Shown: piece after piece, positions 42,043 through 51,694 of the stretch
How positions within the stretch are numbered: the stretch's first letter is position 1
How the letters are laid out: each line of letters starts with the position of its first letter
Assembly: GCF_011089885.1 (NCBI RefSeq)
Contig: NZ_JAANBD010000027.1
Location: forward strand, 372,001-436,000
Reading direction: 5' to 3'
Length of the DNA: 64,000 nucleotides
Source of the DNA: Thioalkalivibrio sp. XN279
GTDB taxonomy: Bacteria > Pseudomonadota > Gammaproteobacteria > Steroidobacterales > XN24
Translations under genes and position numbers: made by a program
Notes under the pieces: model-generated
Seen by the model: only the letters and a program-made list of their open reading frames with translations
What the model was told of the DNA's origin: nothing
The model's database searches: none

Positions 42043-43925
42043 GGCGCGTACTCGCTGCAATCGAGCCGCCGGCCCTCCGGATCATCCACCGGCCGGCAGC
42101 CTCCCGGGTAACCCTCGGCTTCCCAGTAGGCTTCGGCGCCGCTGTCGCGCATGAACTGGTAGAAGCGTGGGTCCTCGCGCAGCCAGCCGAGCGACGGCAG
42201 CCAGGCGGCGAAGCGCATGTAGTTCTGGCCGCTGCGACTGGTGAGCGTCACGGCCTCGAACAGGCGGTCCGTATCTCGCATCATCAACGCCAGGATGACG
42301 CGCAAGGTATTGGGGCCCGAGCCCTCGGTGGGGATGGAGCCGAAGAGGGCGTCCCGCTTGTCAGCATCCATGACGGCAGCCTGGATCGCCTGCAACTGCT
42401 CGGAATCCCTGTCCAATGATGCTGTGAGCTCCACGAACTGCTCGAGGTCGCCCCGGTTGACGGCCTCGATAGCAAGCAACTGCGTCCAGTACCAGCCGCT
42501 CGGATTCAGCTCCAGTCCCCGCCTGGCAATCCGCAGGCCCTCGTCTTCGCGCCCGACCACGGCATAGGCGTAACCGAGATAGCCGTGATTGATTGACACC
42601 AACGGGTCCTGGGCATGCGCACTCTCGAACCAGGGCAACGCAAAGTCGACGCGCCCGAACTCCGCCAGCGAGATGCCGAGCCAGAGGCGGGGCGATGTGT
42701 CCGGAGAGACTTGCCGGGCCGCCTCCTCGAGCATGGCGAGGCCATCCGCGACCTGGCCCTGCTCGACCATGCCGCGGCCCATGCTGGCCAGCGCGATCGG
42801 TATCTCGGGGTCCAGGGCCAGCGCCCGCGCCAATGCCTGGTCCGAACGCTCGATGAGGACCGCGGGATCCGACTCGGTCGAATAGCCGCCACCGGCGACC
42901 ACACCGGTCGCTGCTGCGAGGAAGGCCCACGCCTCGGCAAAGCCTGGATCGCGATCGACGGCCGCCTGCAGGTCCGCGATCGCGACGTCCATGTCGAGGC
43001 CGCGCTGGTAAAAACGCGAGCGGCCGCGCAGGAAATACTCGTAGGCCTCGAGGTCCTGCGTCGGCACAGCCACCGAGACCTGGCGCGTGCCGAGGATGTC
43101 CGCGAGCGCAGTCGTGATGGCCACCGCGATCTCCTCCTGCACCCGGAAAATGTCCACCAGGTCGCGCTCGTAGGTCTCCGACCAGAGGTGGGCGTCGTTC
43201 TCCGCATCGATCAGCTGGGCCGTGATGCGCACGCGGCTGCCCTGCTTGCGTACCGAGCCCTCGAGGACATGCTGCACGTCGAGCAGCTCGCCGATCTCGG
43301 CCACCGGGACATTCTTCCCCTTGAAGGAAAACGCCGAGGTGCGAGAGGCAACCTTGAGGCCGTCGACCCCCGCCAGGATGTTCAGCAGCTCTTCGGAAAT
43401 TCCGTCAGCGAAGTACTCGTTCTCCGGGTCCGGACTCATATTCAAGAACGGCAGCACGGCAATGCCGCTCGCGGACTCGGCGACGGTCTCTGCCGCAGCG
43501 ACAGGAACCGCAGCCCGCTCAGCCGCCTCTTTGGCAGCGGCGGCCACCTCGGTCGACGCCGGCACGTCATCCTGGTTGCCTGCAAACCAGATGCGCTCCA
43601 CCACCAGCCCGCCGATGACGAACAACAGCACCACGACGATGAAGCGATCGAGACGCCGCCCGGTCTGCGGAGTGACCGATACGGCAGGCTCGACCTCCTC
43701 GGTGCGCTTCACGCCCTCCGGCGTCAGCTCGAAGGCCCAGGACAGGAACAGCGCCAGCGGGAAGGCCAGGATCGCCAGTGCGATCACGAGCGTCACGGTC
43801 CAGTCCGGCAGCCCAAGCCGCGGAAAAATCGTGTCGCTGACCTCTATCAGCAACCAGGACACCACCAGGTAGGCCGCCCCGACCCGCACCACGTTGCGCC
43901 GCTTGAGTTCGTTCCAAAGGCTCAT
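42039..43925 (-). CDS. TPR array protein P6 (Cys tail)
   Basis: A 628-residue paralogue starting MSLWNELKRRNVVRVGAAYL. The third helix ends in VVERIWFAG, shared with P1. The TolB-like domain is canonical (GIAVLPFLNMSPDPENEYFA, GISEELLNILAGVDGLKVAS, RTSAFSFKGK). The following segment TRQVSVAVPTQDLEAYEYFL and the TPRs group it with P4 and P10. The tail is GGCRPVDDPEGRRLDCSEYAP, close to that of P4. The start overlaps the P5 stop by 4 nt (ATGA). Confidence 0.88.
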   Translation of the reverse strand: MSLWNELKRRNVVRVGAAYLVVSWLLIEVSDTIFPRLGLPDWTVTLVIALAILAFPLALFLSWAFELTPEGVKRTEEVEPAVSVTPQTGRRLDRFIVVVLLFVIGGLVVERIWFAGNQDDVPASTEVAAAAKEAAERAAVPVAAAETVAESASGIAVLPFLNMSPDPENEYFADGISEELLNILAGVDGLKVASRTSAFSFKGKNVPVAEIGELLDVQHVLEGSVRKQGSRVRITAQLIDAENDAHLWSETYERDLVDIFRVQEEIAVAITTALADILGTRQVSVAVPTQDLEAYEYFLRGRSRFYQRGLDMDVAIADLQAAVDRDPGFAEAWAFLAAATGVVAGGGYSTESDPAVLIERSDQALARALALDPEIPIALASMGRGMVEQGQVADGLAMLEEAARQVSPDTSPRLWLGISLAEFGRVDFALPWFESAHAQDPLVSINHGYLGYAYAVVGREDEGLRIARRGLELNPSGWYWTQLLAIEAVNRGDLEQFVELTASLDRDSEQLQAIQAAVMDADKRDALFGSIPTEGSGPNTLRVILALMMRDTDRLFEAVTLTSRSGQNYMRFAAWLPSLGWLREDPRFYQFMRDSGAEAYWEAEGYPGGCRPVDDPEGRRLDCSEYAP

Positions 43926-45754
43926 GGCGCGCACTCGTAATCGTCCTCGCCCACCGGCCGGCACTGCGGCGGGTAGCCGTGCTCACGCCAGTAGTCGGGG
44001 ATGCCCTGCCGCTCGACGATGCGGCGGAAGGCCGGAGAGTCACGGAACGCCGCGTGCAGCGGATCCCACTGCGCGACCATGGTGGTGAGCCGCGCGGAGG
44101 ATTCAGCGGCGCGCTCGTAGTCGTGCAGGACGAAGTGCCAGTTGGGCGTATCGAAACGCGGATTGCGCGCCATCAGCCCATCCATGTCCGCGGGTGTCTC
44201 GCCCTGTTCGATCGCTGCGAGGACTGCATGCTGCAGCTCCAGCGACATGTCCAGGTCGCGCATCATCAGCAAGGCCGGCAGCCGCCCCCCGCGCGCCACG
44301 AGGCGGAACAGGAAGGTGTCGCCACGATTGTGCGTGAAGCCTGCCAGCACGCCCTGCTCGTACAGCGCCAGGGCCTGGTCGTCGTCACCAGAGAAGGCGA
44401 CCGCGAGTGCCTTCCAGCGCACGCAGTTACCGTAGGCGGGATCGATGGCCAGGCAGGCCTCGAGGTCCGCCAGCGCCCGGTCCATGAAGCCGAGATTGAC
44501 CCAGGTGATGGCGCGCCAGAGATAGACCGACGCCAGCATCGGGTCGGCGTTGAGGGCCCGGTCGAACAGGGCCAGCGTCTCCGCAAAGGGGATTGGCAAG
44601 CGGTACTGCATCAGCAGGGCACGCACCGCCCATGGCATGGCGAGCGTCGAATCGAGCGCCAGCGCCCGCTCTGCCGCCATGAGCGCCCGGGCATCCATGG
44701 CCGCGACATCCGTGTCCGGGTAAACCGCCTCCCAGTCGATGATCACCGCGGCGGCGGCTGCAAGACCCTCCCAGCCGCGCGCGAACCCGGGATCGAGCGC
44801 CACCACCTCCTCGAACAGGCGCACCGACTCGTCGAGGCTGGTACGGGACAGGAACAGCTCGCGCGCCTTGAGGTAGCGCTCGTAGGCGTCGAGGTTGCCG
44901 GTATCCGCGCGCACCGTTACAGCGCGCTCGCTCCCGCCACTGCCGAGCGTCCCGCGCAGGGCCGCCACGATGGCATTGGCGATCTCGTCCTGGATGGCGA
45001 AGATGTCCGTCAGCTCGCGGTCGTAGGTCTCCGACCAGAGATGGCGGTCGTTCACGGCGTCGATGAGCTGGGCCGTGATGCGCACCCGGTTCCCCGACTT
45101 GCGCACACTGCCCTCGAGAATGTGATTGACGTTCAGTTCCTGCGCAATCACGGCCGCGCCGAGCTCACGGCCCTTGTAGGCGAACGACGAGGTGCGCGAG
45201 GCCACGCCGATGTCCTCGACCTTCACCAGCACGTTGAGCAGCTCTTCCGAGATGCCGTCGGCGAAAAACTCGTTCTCCGGGTCCGCGCTCATGTTGACGA
45301 AAGGCAGGACTGCAACGGACTTCTCCGCGCTGGCCCGCACGGGCACGGCCGGGCGCGGAGCCGGATCGCTTGTGGCGCGGGCCGCCCCCGCGGATTCATC
45401 AGAGCCGTCCGCCTCGGCCTGCACCGGCGCCTGCTCCGACTCGGATGTGGGCCACAGCGTCCACCCCAAGGCAGCCGCCGTCACCAGCACAACGATCGCG
45501 TAGAACCGCTTGCTGCCCGTGCGGCCCTCGGTCACCTGCATGCCTTCGGGCGTGACCTCGAAGATCCAGGCCAGGATCAGCGCCAGCGGAAAGCCGAGGA
45601 TGACCAGCAGCGTCACCATGCGCGCCGTCCACTCGGGCAGGTTCAGGTTCGGGGCCACCGTGCTGGCCACCTCGATGATGACCCAGCCCACCACGAGATA
45701 GGCTGCGGCCACGCGGATCACCTTGCGGCGCCGGAGTTCGGTAAAGAAACTCAT
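43922..45754 (-). CDS. TPR array protein P5 (Cys tail)
   Basis: A 610-residue paralogue, the shortest. It starts MSFFTELRRRKVIRVAAAYLV and has three helices and an Ala/Pro-rich linker. The TolB-like domain reads SVAVLPFVNMSADPENEFFA, RTSSFAYKG and HILEGSVRKSGNRVRITAQL, followed by TDIFAIQDEIANAIVAAL. The tail HGYPPQCRPVGEDDYECAP is almost that of P9. ATG 45754 overlaps the P4 stop by 4 nt; an in-frame extension of 54 codons upstream lies entirely within P4 and is not coding. Confidence 0.88.
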   Translation of the reverse strand: MSFFTELRRRKVIRVAAAYLVVGWVIIEVASTVAPNLNLPEWTARMVTLLVILGFPLALILAWIFEVTPEGMQVTEGRTGSKRFYAIVVLVTAAALGWTLWPTSESEQAPVQAEADGSDESAGAARATSDPAPRPAVPVRASAEKSVAVLPFVNMSADPENEFFADGISEELLNVLVKVEDIGVASRTSSFAYKGRELGAAVIAQELNVNHILEGSVRKSGNRVRITAQLIDAVNDRHLWSETYDRELTDIFAIQDEIANAIVAALRGTLGSGGSERAVTVRADTGNLDAYERYLKARELFLSRTSLDESVRLFEEVVALDPGFARGWEGLAAAAAVIIDWEAVYPDTDVAAMDARALMAAERALALDSTLAMPWAVRALLMQYRLPIPFAETLALFDRALNADPMLASVYLWRAITWVNLGFMDRALADLEACLAIDPAYGNCVRWKALAVAFSGDDDQALALYEQGVLAGFTHNRGDTFLFRLVARGGRLPALLMMRDLDMSLELQHAVLAAIEQGETPADMDGLMARNPRFDTPNWHFVLHDYERAAESSARLTTMVAQWDPLHAAFRDSPAFRRIVERQGIPDYWREHGYPPQCRPVGEDDYECAP

Positions 45755-47670
45755 TGGCCGTACCCGCTGCAATCCAGCCGGCGCCCGGCGGGGCCATCGA
45801 CCGGCCGGCAGCCCGGCGGGAAACCGTCCAGCTCCCAGAAGCCCACGGTGCCGATGCGGTCCATGTACGCATAAAGGGCGGGGTCCTCCCGCAGCCACCC
45901 CAGCGATGGCAACCACGCGCCGATCGTCAGCATCAGCTGGCTGACTCTCAAGTCCCCCATGCTGATAGCACGCGCACCATTACGGAACATGAGGTCCTTG
46001 ACCACGGCCCGGAAACGGTCGACCTCGTCTGCGCCAGGCTCGCCGGACACAAACACCGCGTCGCGCTGCGCGGGATCTGAGATTGCAAGCTGCATCTCGG
46101 TAAAGAACTGCCGGTCTACCGGGTTGAGGTCGTCAGCGGCCAGCATGGCGCCGAGCAACTCGTAAGCCCGCGCCTCGGCACCGGAGTTCACCAGCTCGAT
46201 GAGCATCTGGAAAGACCAGAAAACACTGCCCGTGAGTTCCTGGGAGCGCAGGCCGAGAAGAATCGCTTCCTCGGCTCGCCCAGCGGTGACATAGGCAATG
46301 CCGAGATAACCCTGGTTGATCCCGACCAGCGGGTCCAGCGCATTGGCCTTCTCGAGATACGGCAGGGCGCGATCGACACGCCCGAGCTCCAGCAGGGACA
46401 AGCCGAGCCAGAGCGGCGCAGAGGAATCGGCGGTCACCCGACTGGCAGCGCGCTCAAGCAGCTGCAAGCCTTCCACGATTTGGGCCGGGTCCCTGTTACG
46501 TGTCAGCAGCTGGCCCTTGACCGCCATTGCAGTCGCGAGTTCCGGGTCAAGGGCGAGGGCCCGCTCCACAGCGGCCCCGGCCTCGTCCATCAGGCGCGCG
46601 CGATCGAGCTCGGTGGGATAACCGCCGTTGCCGACCACGAAGCTGGCCGCGCCGAGAAACGCCCAGGCCTCCGCGAAATCCGGGTCGCGCTCGACCGCAG
46701 ACCGCAGGTCGGCAATTGCCTCATCCAGGCCGAAACGCTGGTAGAAACGCGTGCGGCCACGCAGGAAAAGCTCGTATGCCGTGAGGTCGGTCGTCGTCGC
46801 AGCCACAGAAACCTGGCGCACCCCGAGTACGTCCTTGAGCGCCAGGGTGATCGCCTGGGCGATTTCCTCTTGCACGCGGAAGATGTCGACCAGGTCGCGC
46901 TCGAAGGTCTCCGACCACAGGTGGGTGTCGCTCTCCGTCTCGATGAGCTGGGCCGTGATCCGCACACGATCGCCCTGCCGCCGCACCGAGCCCTCGAGGA
47001 TGTGGCGCACGCCGAGCTCGCGTGCGATCTGCGGAATCGGCGTGTCCTTGCCGCGGAACGAGAAGGCCGACGTGCGCGACGCGACCTTGAGTCCGTCCAC
47101 GCCGGCCAGGATGTTCAGTAACTCTTCCGCTATGCCCTCGGCAAAGAACACGTTGTCGGGATTGGCGCTCATGTTCACGAAGGGCAGCACCGCGATGGTG
47201 TTCTTGTCCGGCTCGTCCGCCGTGTCTGCCGCTGCCGTCGTCGTGGCCGCCTGCACCGCATCGTCAGCCGCGGTCGTGGCGGCAGTCGGGACCGGCGCCT
47301 CGCCCGGGTCTTCTACGGCCGGCTTCAGGAACCAGCCCGCGCCCAACCCGATGCCGACGGCCACCAGCAAGGCCGCAAGGAACACGGTGCGCTTGCCCAG
47401 CAGCGCGGGCGCTGCCTCGGGCGTTGCCGGGTCCGGTAGGTCATCCGTCCGCTTCACGCCCTCCGGCGTCAGCTCCAGCGCCCAGCCCATGATCAGCGCG
47501 ATGGGGAAACCCAGCACCACCAGGCCGACGATCAGGTTCATGGACCAGTCGGGCACGCCGAGGCGCGGCAGCATCAGGTCCGCCGCCTCCAGCAGCGCAA
47601 AGGACGTGGCGGCATACACCACCGCAACCCGCACCACCTTGCGGCGCTTGAGCTCGGCGAACAGGCTCAC
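45751..47670 (-). CDS. TPR array protein P4 (mosaic, Cys tail)
   Basis: A 639-residue paralogue with a GTG start that overlaps the P3 stop (GTGA). Its membrane module (MSLFAELKRRKVVRVAVVYA, ADLMLPRLGVPDWSMN, ALLGKRTVFLAALLV, AGWFLKP) is of the P7/P8 type, while everything from the TolB-like domain onward (GVDGLKVASRTSAFSFRGKD, VRQVSVAATTTDLTAYELFL, FPPGCRPVDGPAGRRLDC) is of the P6/P10 type. It is the clearest mosaic in the array. Confidence 0.88.
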   Translation of the reverse strand: MSLFAELKRRKVVRVAVVYAATSFALLEAADLMLPRLGVPDWSMNLIVGLVVLGFPIALIMGWALELTPEGVKRTDDLPDPATPEAAPALLGKRTVFLAALLVAVGIGLGAGWFLKPAVEDPGEAPVPTAATTAADDAVQAATTTAAADTADEPDKNTIAVLPFVNMSANPDNVFFAEGIAEELLNILAGVDGLKVASRTSAFSFRGKDTPIPQIARELGVRHILEGSVRRQGDRVRITAQLIETESDTHLWSETFERDLVDIFRVQEEIAQAITLALKDVLGVRQVSVAATTTDLTAYELFLRGRTRFYQRFGLDEAIADLRSAVERDPDFAEAWAFLGAASFVVGNGGYPTELDRARLMDEAGAAVERALALDPELATAMAVKGQLLTRNRDPAQIVEGLQLLERAASRVTADSSAPLWLGLSLLELGRVDRALPYLEKANALDPLVGINQGYLGIAYVTAGRAEEAILLGLRSQELTGSVFWSFQMLIELVNSGAEARAYELLGAMLAADDLNPVDRQFFTEMQLAISDPAQRDAVFVSGEPGADEVDRFRAVVKDLMFRNGARAISMGDLRVSQLMLTIGAWLPSLGWLREDPALYAYMDRIGTVGFWELDGFPPGCRPVDGPAGRRLDCSGYGQ

Positions 47671-49784
47671 GATCCGGACCCCTTGCGCGAGTACTTGGCG
47701 GCCAGCGCCTGGAAGGCCGGGTGGTCGCGATGCTGCTTGAACACCGGACGCAGCATCAGGCCGTCGAAACCCCAGTACTTCATCTCGAGCTTCAGGTAGT
47801 CGTCCATGGCCGCCGCCAGCGTCTCCGGCGAATCGAGCAGGCCCGTCACTATCAGCCTTTGTGCGGTCAGCTCCGACCGGATCACCATGTCGCGCGAGGG
47901 GATGCGCTGCGCCAATGCCTGGCGAGCGGCTTCCCGTGCCGCTTCGTCCTCGCCCCGCAGCGCCAGCGCCTCCGCGCGCGCCATCAGGGCCCGGTAGTCA
48001 TCCGGATGTTGTGCCAGCACGGCGTCGAGCGTGGTCAATGCCATCTTCGCCTGCGCGGCGGACTCGGCGCTGTTGCCCTGGGCCCAGGACAGGCGGGCGC
48101 GCATCAACGCTGTCGGCACCAGTTCGAACTGGTCCTCGAACCATTTTTCCCCGTCGTCGCCGAGGAGGCGCTCCACCGACGCGTAGTCCCCGGACAGGTA
48201 ATACAACAGTCCTTCTTGATACGCAGCCTGGGAGTCAGGCAGGTCCCGGCTCGACGTCGTGACGAAGCGCTCCAGTGGCGCAGGGTCGCCGAGCACCTGG
48301 AGCCTGAACCGCGGGCGCCAGGCCATTCCCTGCGCAGGCGCGTCGCCTTGGAGCGCTTCGAGGCGCGTATGCCAGCGCTCCACTTCGTCCACGTCGCCGA
48401 CCAGCCACGCATTCTCGATCAGCGTGACCAGGACCTGCTCCGACCGCGGCGCCAGCAGTGCTGCGGACTGCATGGTTTCGATCATCTCCTGCACACGGCC
48501 GGCACGACGCAGAATGAAGCCCCGCAGCGCCACCATCTCGGCGCTCCCCGGTAGCCCGATCGCAGCCCGGTCGAGCTCTTCGAGCGCGCCCTCGTAATCC
48601 AGGTACGCCCGGTAAAGGAACTCGGCGCGCGCCAGCCGCACCTCGGGATTGTCGGGCTCGAGTGCGAGCGCGCGGTCGATCCAGCGGCCGCCCTCGCGCC
48701 GGTCTTCATCACGACGGCTGTGGTGCCAGAAAATGTTCGTGTACTCGCGCCCGAGCTCGGCCATCGCGAGCACGAAGTTCTCGTCGAATTCCAGTGCCTG
48801 GCGATACAGCGCCATCCTGGCGCGGGTTTCCGCTTCGGCCCAGACCTCGCGCGTCGCGCGCGCCCTGAGGAACAGGTCGTAAGCCTCGGCGCTCTTGGTG
48901 GGCACAGCCGCGCCCGAGCTCATTGGCTCTCCCACGCCCAGCGCGCTGCCGAGCGCCGCCGCGATGGCCGCGGCGATGTCGGACTGGATCTCGAACACGT
49001 TCTCCGGCGTCAGCTCGCGGTCGAACGTTTCCGCCCACAGGTGCGCGTCGGTCTGCGTATCGATCAGCTGCGCGTTGATGCGCACCCTCTGTCCCGCGCG
49101 CTGCACCGCCCCCTCGAGAATGGTGGCGACGCCGAGTTCCTCGCCGATCTGGCGCACGTTCTTGGTGGTGTCGCGGTACTCCATCATCGAGGTGCGCGAG
49201 ATGACCCTGAGATCACCGTTGCGCGCCAGCTGCGTGAGCAGGTCGTCGTGCACGCCGTCGACGAAATACGCGGTGTCGGGCTCGGCGCTGCGGTTGGCGA
49301 ACGGTAGCACGGCAATGGAGCCCGGCAGCGGCTCGAAGGGCGGCGGCTCCAGGCGCGGCCGCCGTGCCTGTTCCGGTGCAGGTTGCCCTTGTGCGACAGC
49401 CGCAGGCGCAGCATCACCCGCGGCCTCCTGCTGCGGCCCCTGCAGCGCCGTGCCGAGGTGCTGCCAGGCCAGCAGGATCACCACCAGCACCACCGCCCCG
49501 AGCGTGATGACGTCGAGCCGGCGCGCCTGCGGGCTGGCGTCGCGCGCGTTGCTGCCGTCGTCGCGGCGGATGCCTTCCGGCCCGACTTCGAACACCCAGG
49601 CGATCGCCAGCACCGGCACGAAGCCAAGCAGCAACAGCGCGATCAGCGCCTTGCCCACCCACTCCGGCGCACCGATGAAGCCCAGCACGATCTCGGCCAC
49701 TTGCAGGATCAGCCAGCCGATCACCACGTAAGCCGCCGCCACGCGGAACACGTTCCGGCGCTTGAGCTCGTTGTACAGGCTCAA
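47667..49784 (-). CDS. TPR array protein P3 (HDDLLTQL type, no Cys tail)
   Basis: A 705-residue paralogue. TTG 49784 overlaps the P2 stop by 4 nt (TTGA) and gives the family N-terminus LSLYNELKRRNVFRVAAAYV; an upstream ATG at 49829 lies inside P2. The membrane module differs from that of P7, yet the TolB-like domain is the same subtype (VDGVHDDLLTQLARNGDL, RTSMMEYRD, EGAVQRAGQRVRI). The long TPR region (about residues 290-680) includes MAELGREYTNIFWHHSRRDE. The C-terminus is plain (AFQALAAKYSRKGSGS). Confidence 0.87.
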   Translation of the reverse strand: MSLYNELKRRNVFRVAAAYVVIGWLILQVAEIVLGFIGAPEWVGKALIALLLLGFVPVLAIAWVFEVGPEGIRRDDGSNARDASPQARRLDVITLGAVVLVVILLAWQHLGTALQGPQQEAAGDAAPAAVAQGQPAPEQARRPRLEPPPFEPLPGSIAVLPFANRSAEPDTAYFVDGVHDDLLTQLARNGDLRVISRTSMMEYRDTTKNVRQIGEELGVATILEGAVQRAGQRVRINAQLIDTQTDAHLWAETFDRELTPENVFEIQSDIAAAIAAALGSALGVGEPMSSGAAVPTKSAEAYDLFLRARATREVWAEAETRARMALYRQALEFDENFVLAMAELGREYTNIFWHHSRRDEDRREGGRWIDRALALEPDNPEVRLARAEFLYRAYLDYEGALEELDRAAIGLPGSAEMVALRGFILRRAGRVQEMIETMQSAALLAPRSEQVLVTLIENAWLVGDVDEVERWHTRLEALQGDAPAQGMAWRPRFRLQVLGDPAPLERFVTTSSRDLPDSQAAYQEGLLYYLSGDYASVERLLGDDGEKWFEDQFELVPTALMRARLSWAQGNSAESAAQAKMALTTLDAVLAQHPDDYRALMARAEALALRGEDEAAREAARQALAQRIPSRDMVIRSELTAQRLIVTGLLDSPETLAAAMDDYLKLEMKYWGFDGLMLRPVFKQHRDHPAFQALAAKYSRKGSGS

Positions 49785-51694
49785 CGCTCGCACTCCAGTC
49801 GCTGCGGGGCCACACCGACACGGCGACAATGATCCGGGTCGCCGAAGCGCTCCCAGAATTCCAGCAGGCCGTCACGCTGCGCCAGCTCGGCGAAACGCGG
49901 GTGCTCGCGGAAAGCGCGGTCCACGCTCGACCAGGTCATCAGTAGCAGGATCTGGCCTGCGTCCGGCTTGCTGCGCAGCGCCTCGCGAACGGCTTCGTCG
50001 GGCAGTCCCAGCATCAGGTAGAGCTGGCTCCATTCACGCTCCGGCCAGGCCGCCACGGCCGCGGCCACGGCGGCGCCGGCCTCAGCCCTCAGCGCCGGGT
50101 TCGACATTGCCGGCGCGACTTGCTCGTAGACCACGCGATGCTCAGGCGCGATGCGTCCGTCGTCCTGGAACCACTGGCGGAAGCGTCGCTCGGCCTCGGG
50201 ACCATAACCGTCCACCAGCGCCAGTTTCACCAGCCAGGCGCTGGCGGGGCCGCGCCAGCCGAGCTCATGCGCCCGCAAAAGACTGGTCTCCGCCGCTTCA
50301 TGCTCACCCTCGATCACCTGCGTGGCGCCGATCCAGCCGAAGTGGATGCCGCTCAGGGGGTCGAGGCCGTTGGCGCGCTCGAACGCTTCCCGCGCCGCCT
50401 TCACATGCCCGGCCTCCAGCAGGTTGAGGCCATGCCACATCCAGCTGTTGGCGTTGTTCGGGTCCCGCGCCAGCGCGCGTTCCGCCAGCTGAACCGCGGC
50501 GAGACGCTCGCCTCGCTCGGCAGCAAGACGGGCGCTGACGGCCAGCGCCTCCGGCAGGTCCGGCACCAGCGCCAGCGCGCGGCTCGTCGCGGAGCGTGCC
50601 TGTTCAGCCGCCTGGTCTGAAGGCATGTCGGAGAAATAAGACGGCATCACCAGCATCACGCCGCCCAGCGCGGCCCAGGCTTCGGCAAAGCGCGGATCGC
50701 GCGCCACGGCCTGCTCCAGCAACTCCCGCGCCGGCGGCAGGTTGGCCCCGCGCTGCGCGAACATCTGCCGGCCACGGAGATACAGCTCGTAGGCCTTGAG
50801 GTCGGTCGTCGGCTGCCGCACCTGCACCTCTCGCACGCCGAGCGTGTCGGCCAGTACGTCGGTGATGGCCTGGGCGATCTCTTCCTGCAGCGTGAAGATG
50901 TCCGTAAGGCGCCGGTCGAAGCTGCCGGACCAGACCTGGCGATCGGTCGCGGCCTCGACCAGCTGCGCCGTGATGCGCAGCTCGTCGCCCTGTCGCCTTA
51001 CCGAACCGTCCAAAAGGTGGGCCACGCCCAGCTCCTGCCCGATGTCGCGCACGGCGAGCTGCCGGTCGCGCAGGCTGAAAGACGAAGTGCGGGATGCGAC
51101 GCGCAGCCCCTCGACTCGCGCCAGCACGTTGAGAATCTCCTCCGCCATGCCGTCGGCGAGATAGGCGTTCTCCGGGTCCGGGCTGAGGTTGGCGAAAGGC
51201 AGGACCGCGATGGAGCGCGGATCGATCTCCCCCGCCGGTGTCCACCGGGGGGCCGGCTCGGGTGCCGACTGCTCGACCTGCGCCGCCCCGACGTCCGGCG
51301 CGTCAACCCGATGCGGCAGCACGAACTGGCGGATGGCCGACAACCCGATCGCCAGCAGCAGCAGCACGATGGTCACCTGGTCCATGCGGCGTGCGGTGCG
51401 CGCATTCTCCGGGTTGTCGAATTCCGGACCGCGATCGATGCGGATACCTTCCGGCGTCAGCTCGATCAGCCAGGCGAAAGACATCACCGGCACCAGCAGC
51501 AACCCGAGCACGATGATGAGCCAGCGCACCGCAGCATCCGGCAGGCCGAGCGCCGGCAGCAGCAGGTCGGCCAGCGCAATGAGGAACCAGGACAGCGCCA
51601 GCCAGGCGAGCCCGGCGCGCCAGACATTGCGTCGTTTCAGGTCGGCCAGCAGGCCGGGCGCATGCCCTGGCGCATTGCTCCCGGGCGAGGTCAC
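49781..51694 (-). CDS. TPR array protein P2 (Cys tail variant)
   Basis: A 637-residue paralogue with GTG 51694 overlapping the P1 stop (GTGA); GGAGG lies 8 nt before it. The family N-terminus is shifted inward by about 15 residues (LLADLKRRNVWRAG). The TolB-like domain reads SIAVLPFANLSPDPENAYLA, RTSSFSLRDRQLAVRDIGQE and LLDGSVRRQGDELRITAQL. The TPRs are regular (LAERALARDPNNANSWMWHG). The tail DPDHCRRVGVAPQRLECER keeps the two cysteines but is otherwise altered. Confidence 0.87.
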   Translation of the reverse strand: MTSPGSNAPGHAPGLLADLKRRNVWRAGLAWLALSWFLIALADLLLPALGLPDAAVRWLIIVLGLLLVPVMSFAWLIELTPEGIRIDRGPEFDNPENARTARRMDQVTIVLLLLAIGLSAIRQFVLPHRVDAPDVGAAQVEQSAPEPAPRWTPAGEIDPRSIAVLPFANLSPDPENAYLADGMAEEILNVLARVEGLRVASRTSSFSLRDRQLAVRDIGQELGVAHLLDGSVRRQGDELRITAQLVEAATDRQVWSGSFDRRLTDIFTLQEEIAQAITDVLADTLGVREVQVRQPTTDLKAYELYLRGRQMFAQRGANLPPARELLEQAVARDPRFAEAWAALGGVMLVMPSYFSDMPSDQAAEQARSATSRALALVPDLPEALAVSARLAAERGERLAAVQLAERALARDPNNANSWMWHGLNLLEAGHVKAAREAFERANGLDPLSGIHFGWIGATQVIEGEHEAAETSLLRAHELGWRGPASAWLVKLALVDGYGPEAERRFRQWFQDDGRIAPEHRVVYEQVAPAMSNPALRAEAGAAVAAAVAAWPEREWSQLYLMLGLPDEAVREALRSKPDAGQILLLMTWSSVDRAFREHPRFAELAQRDGLLEFWERFGDPDHCRRVGVAPQRLECER

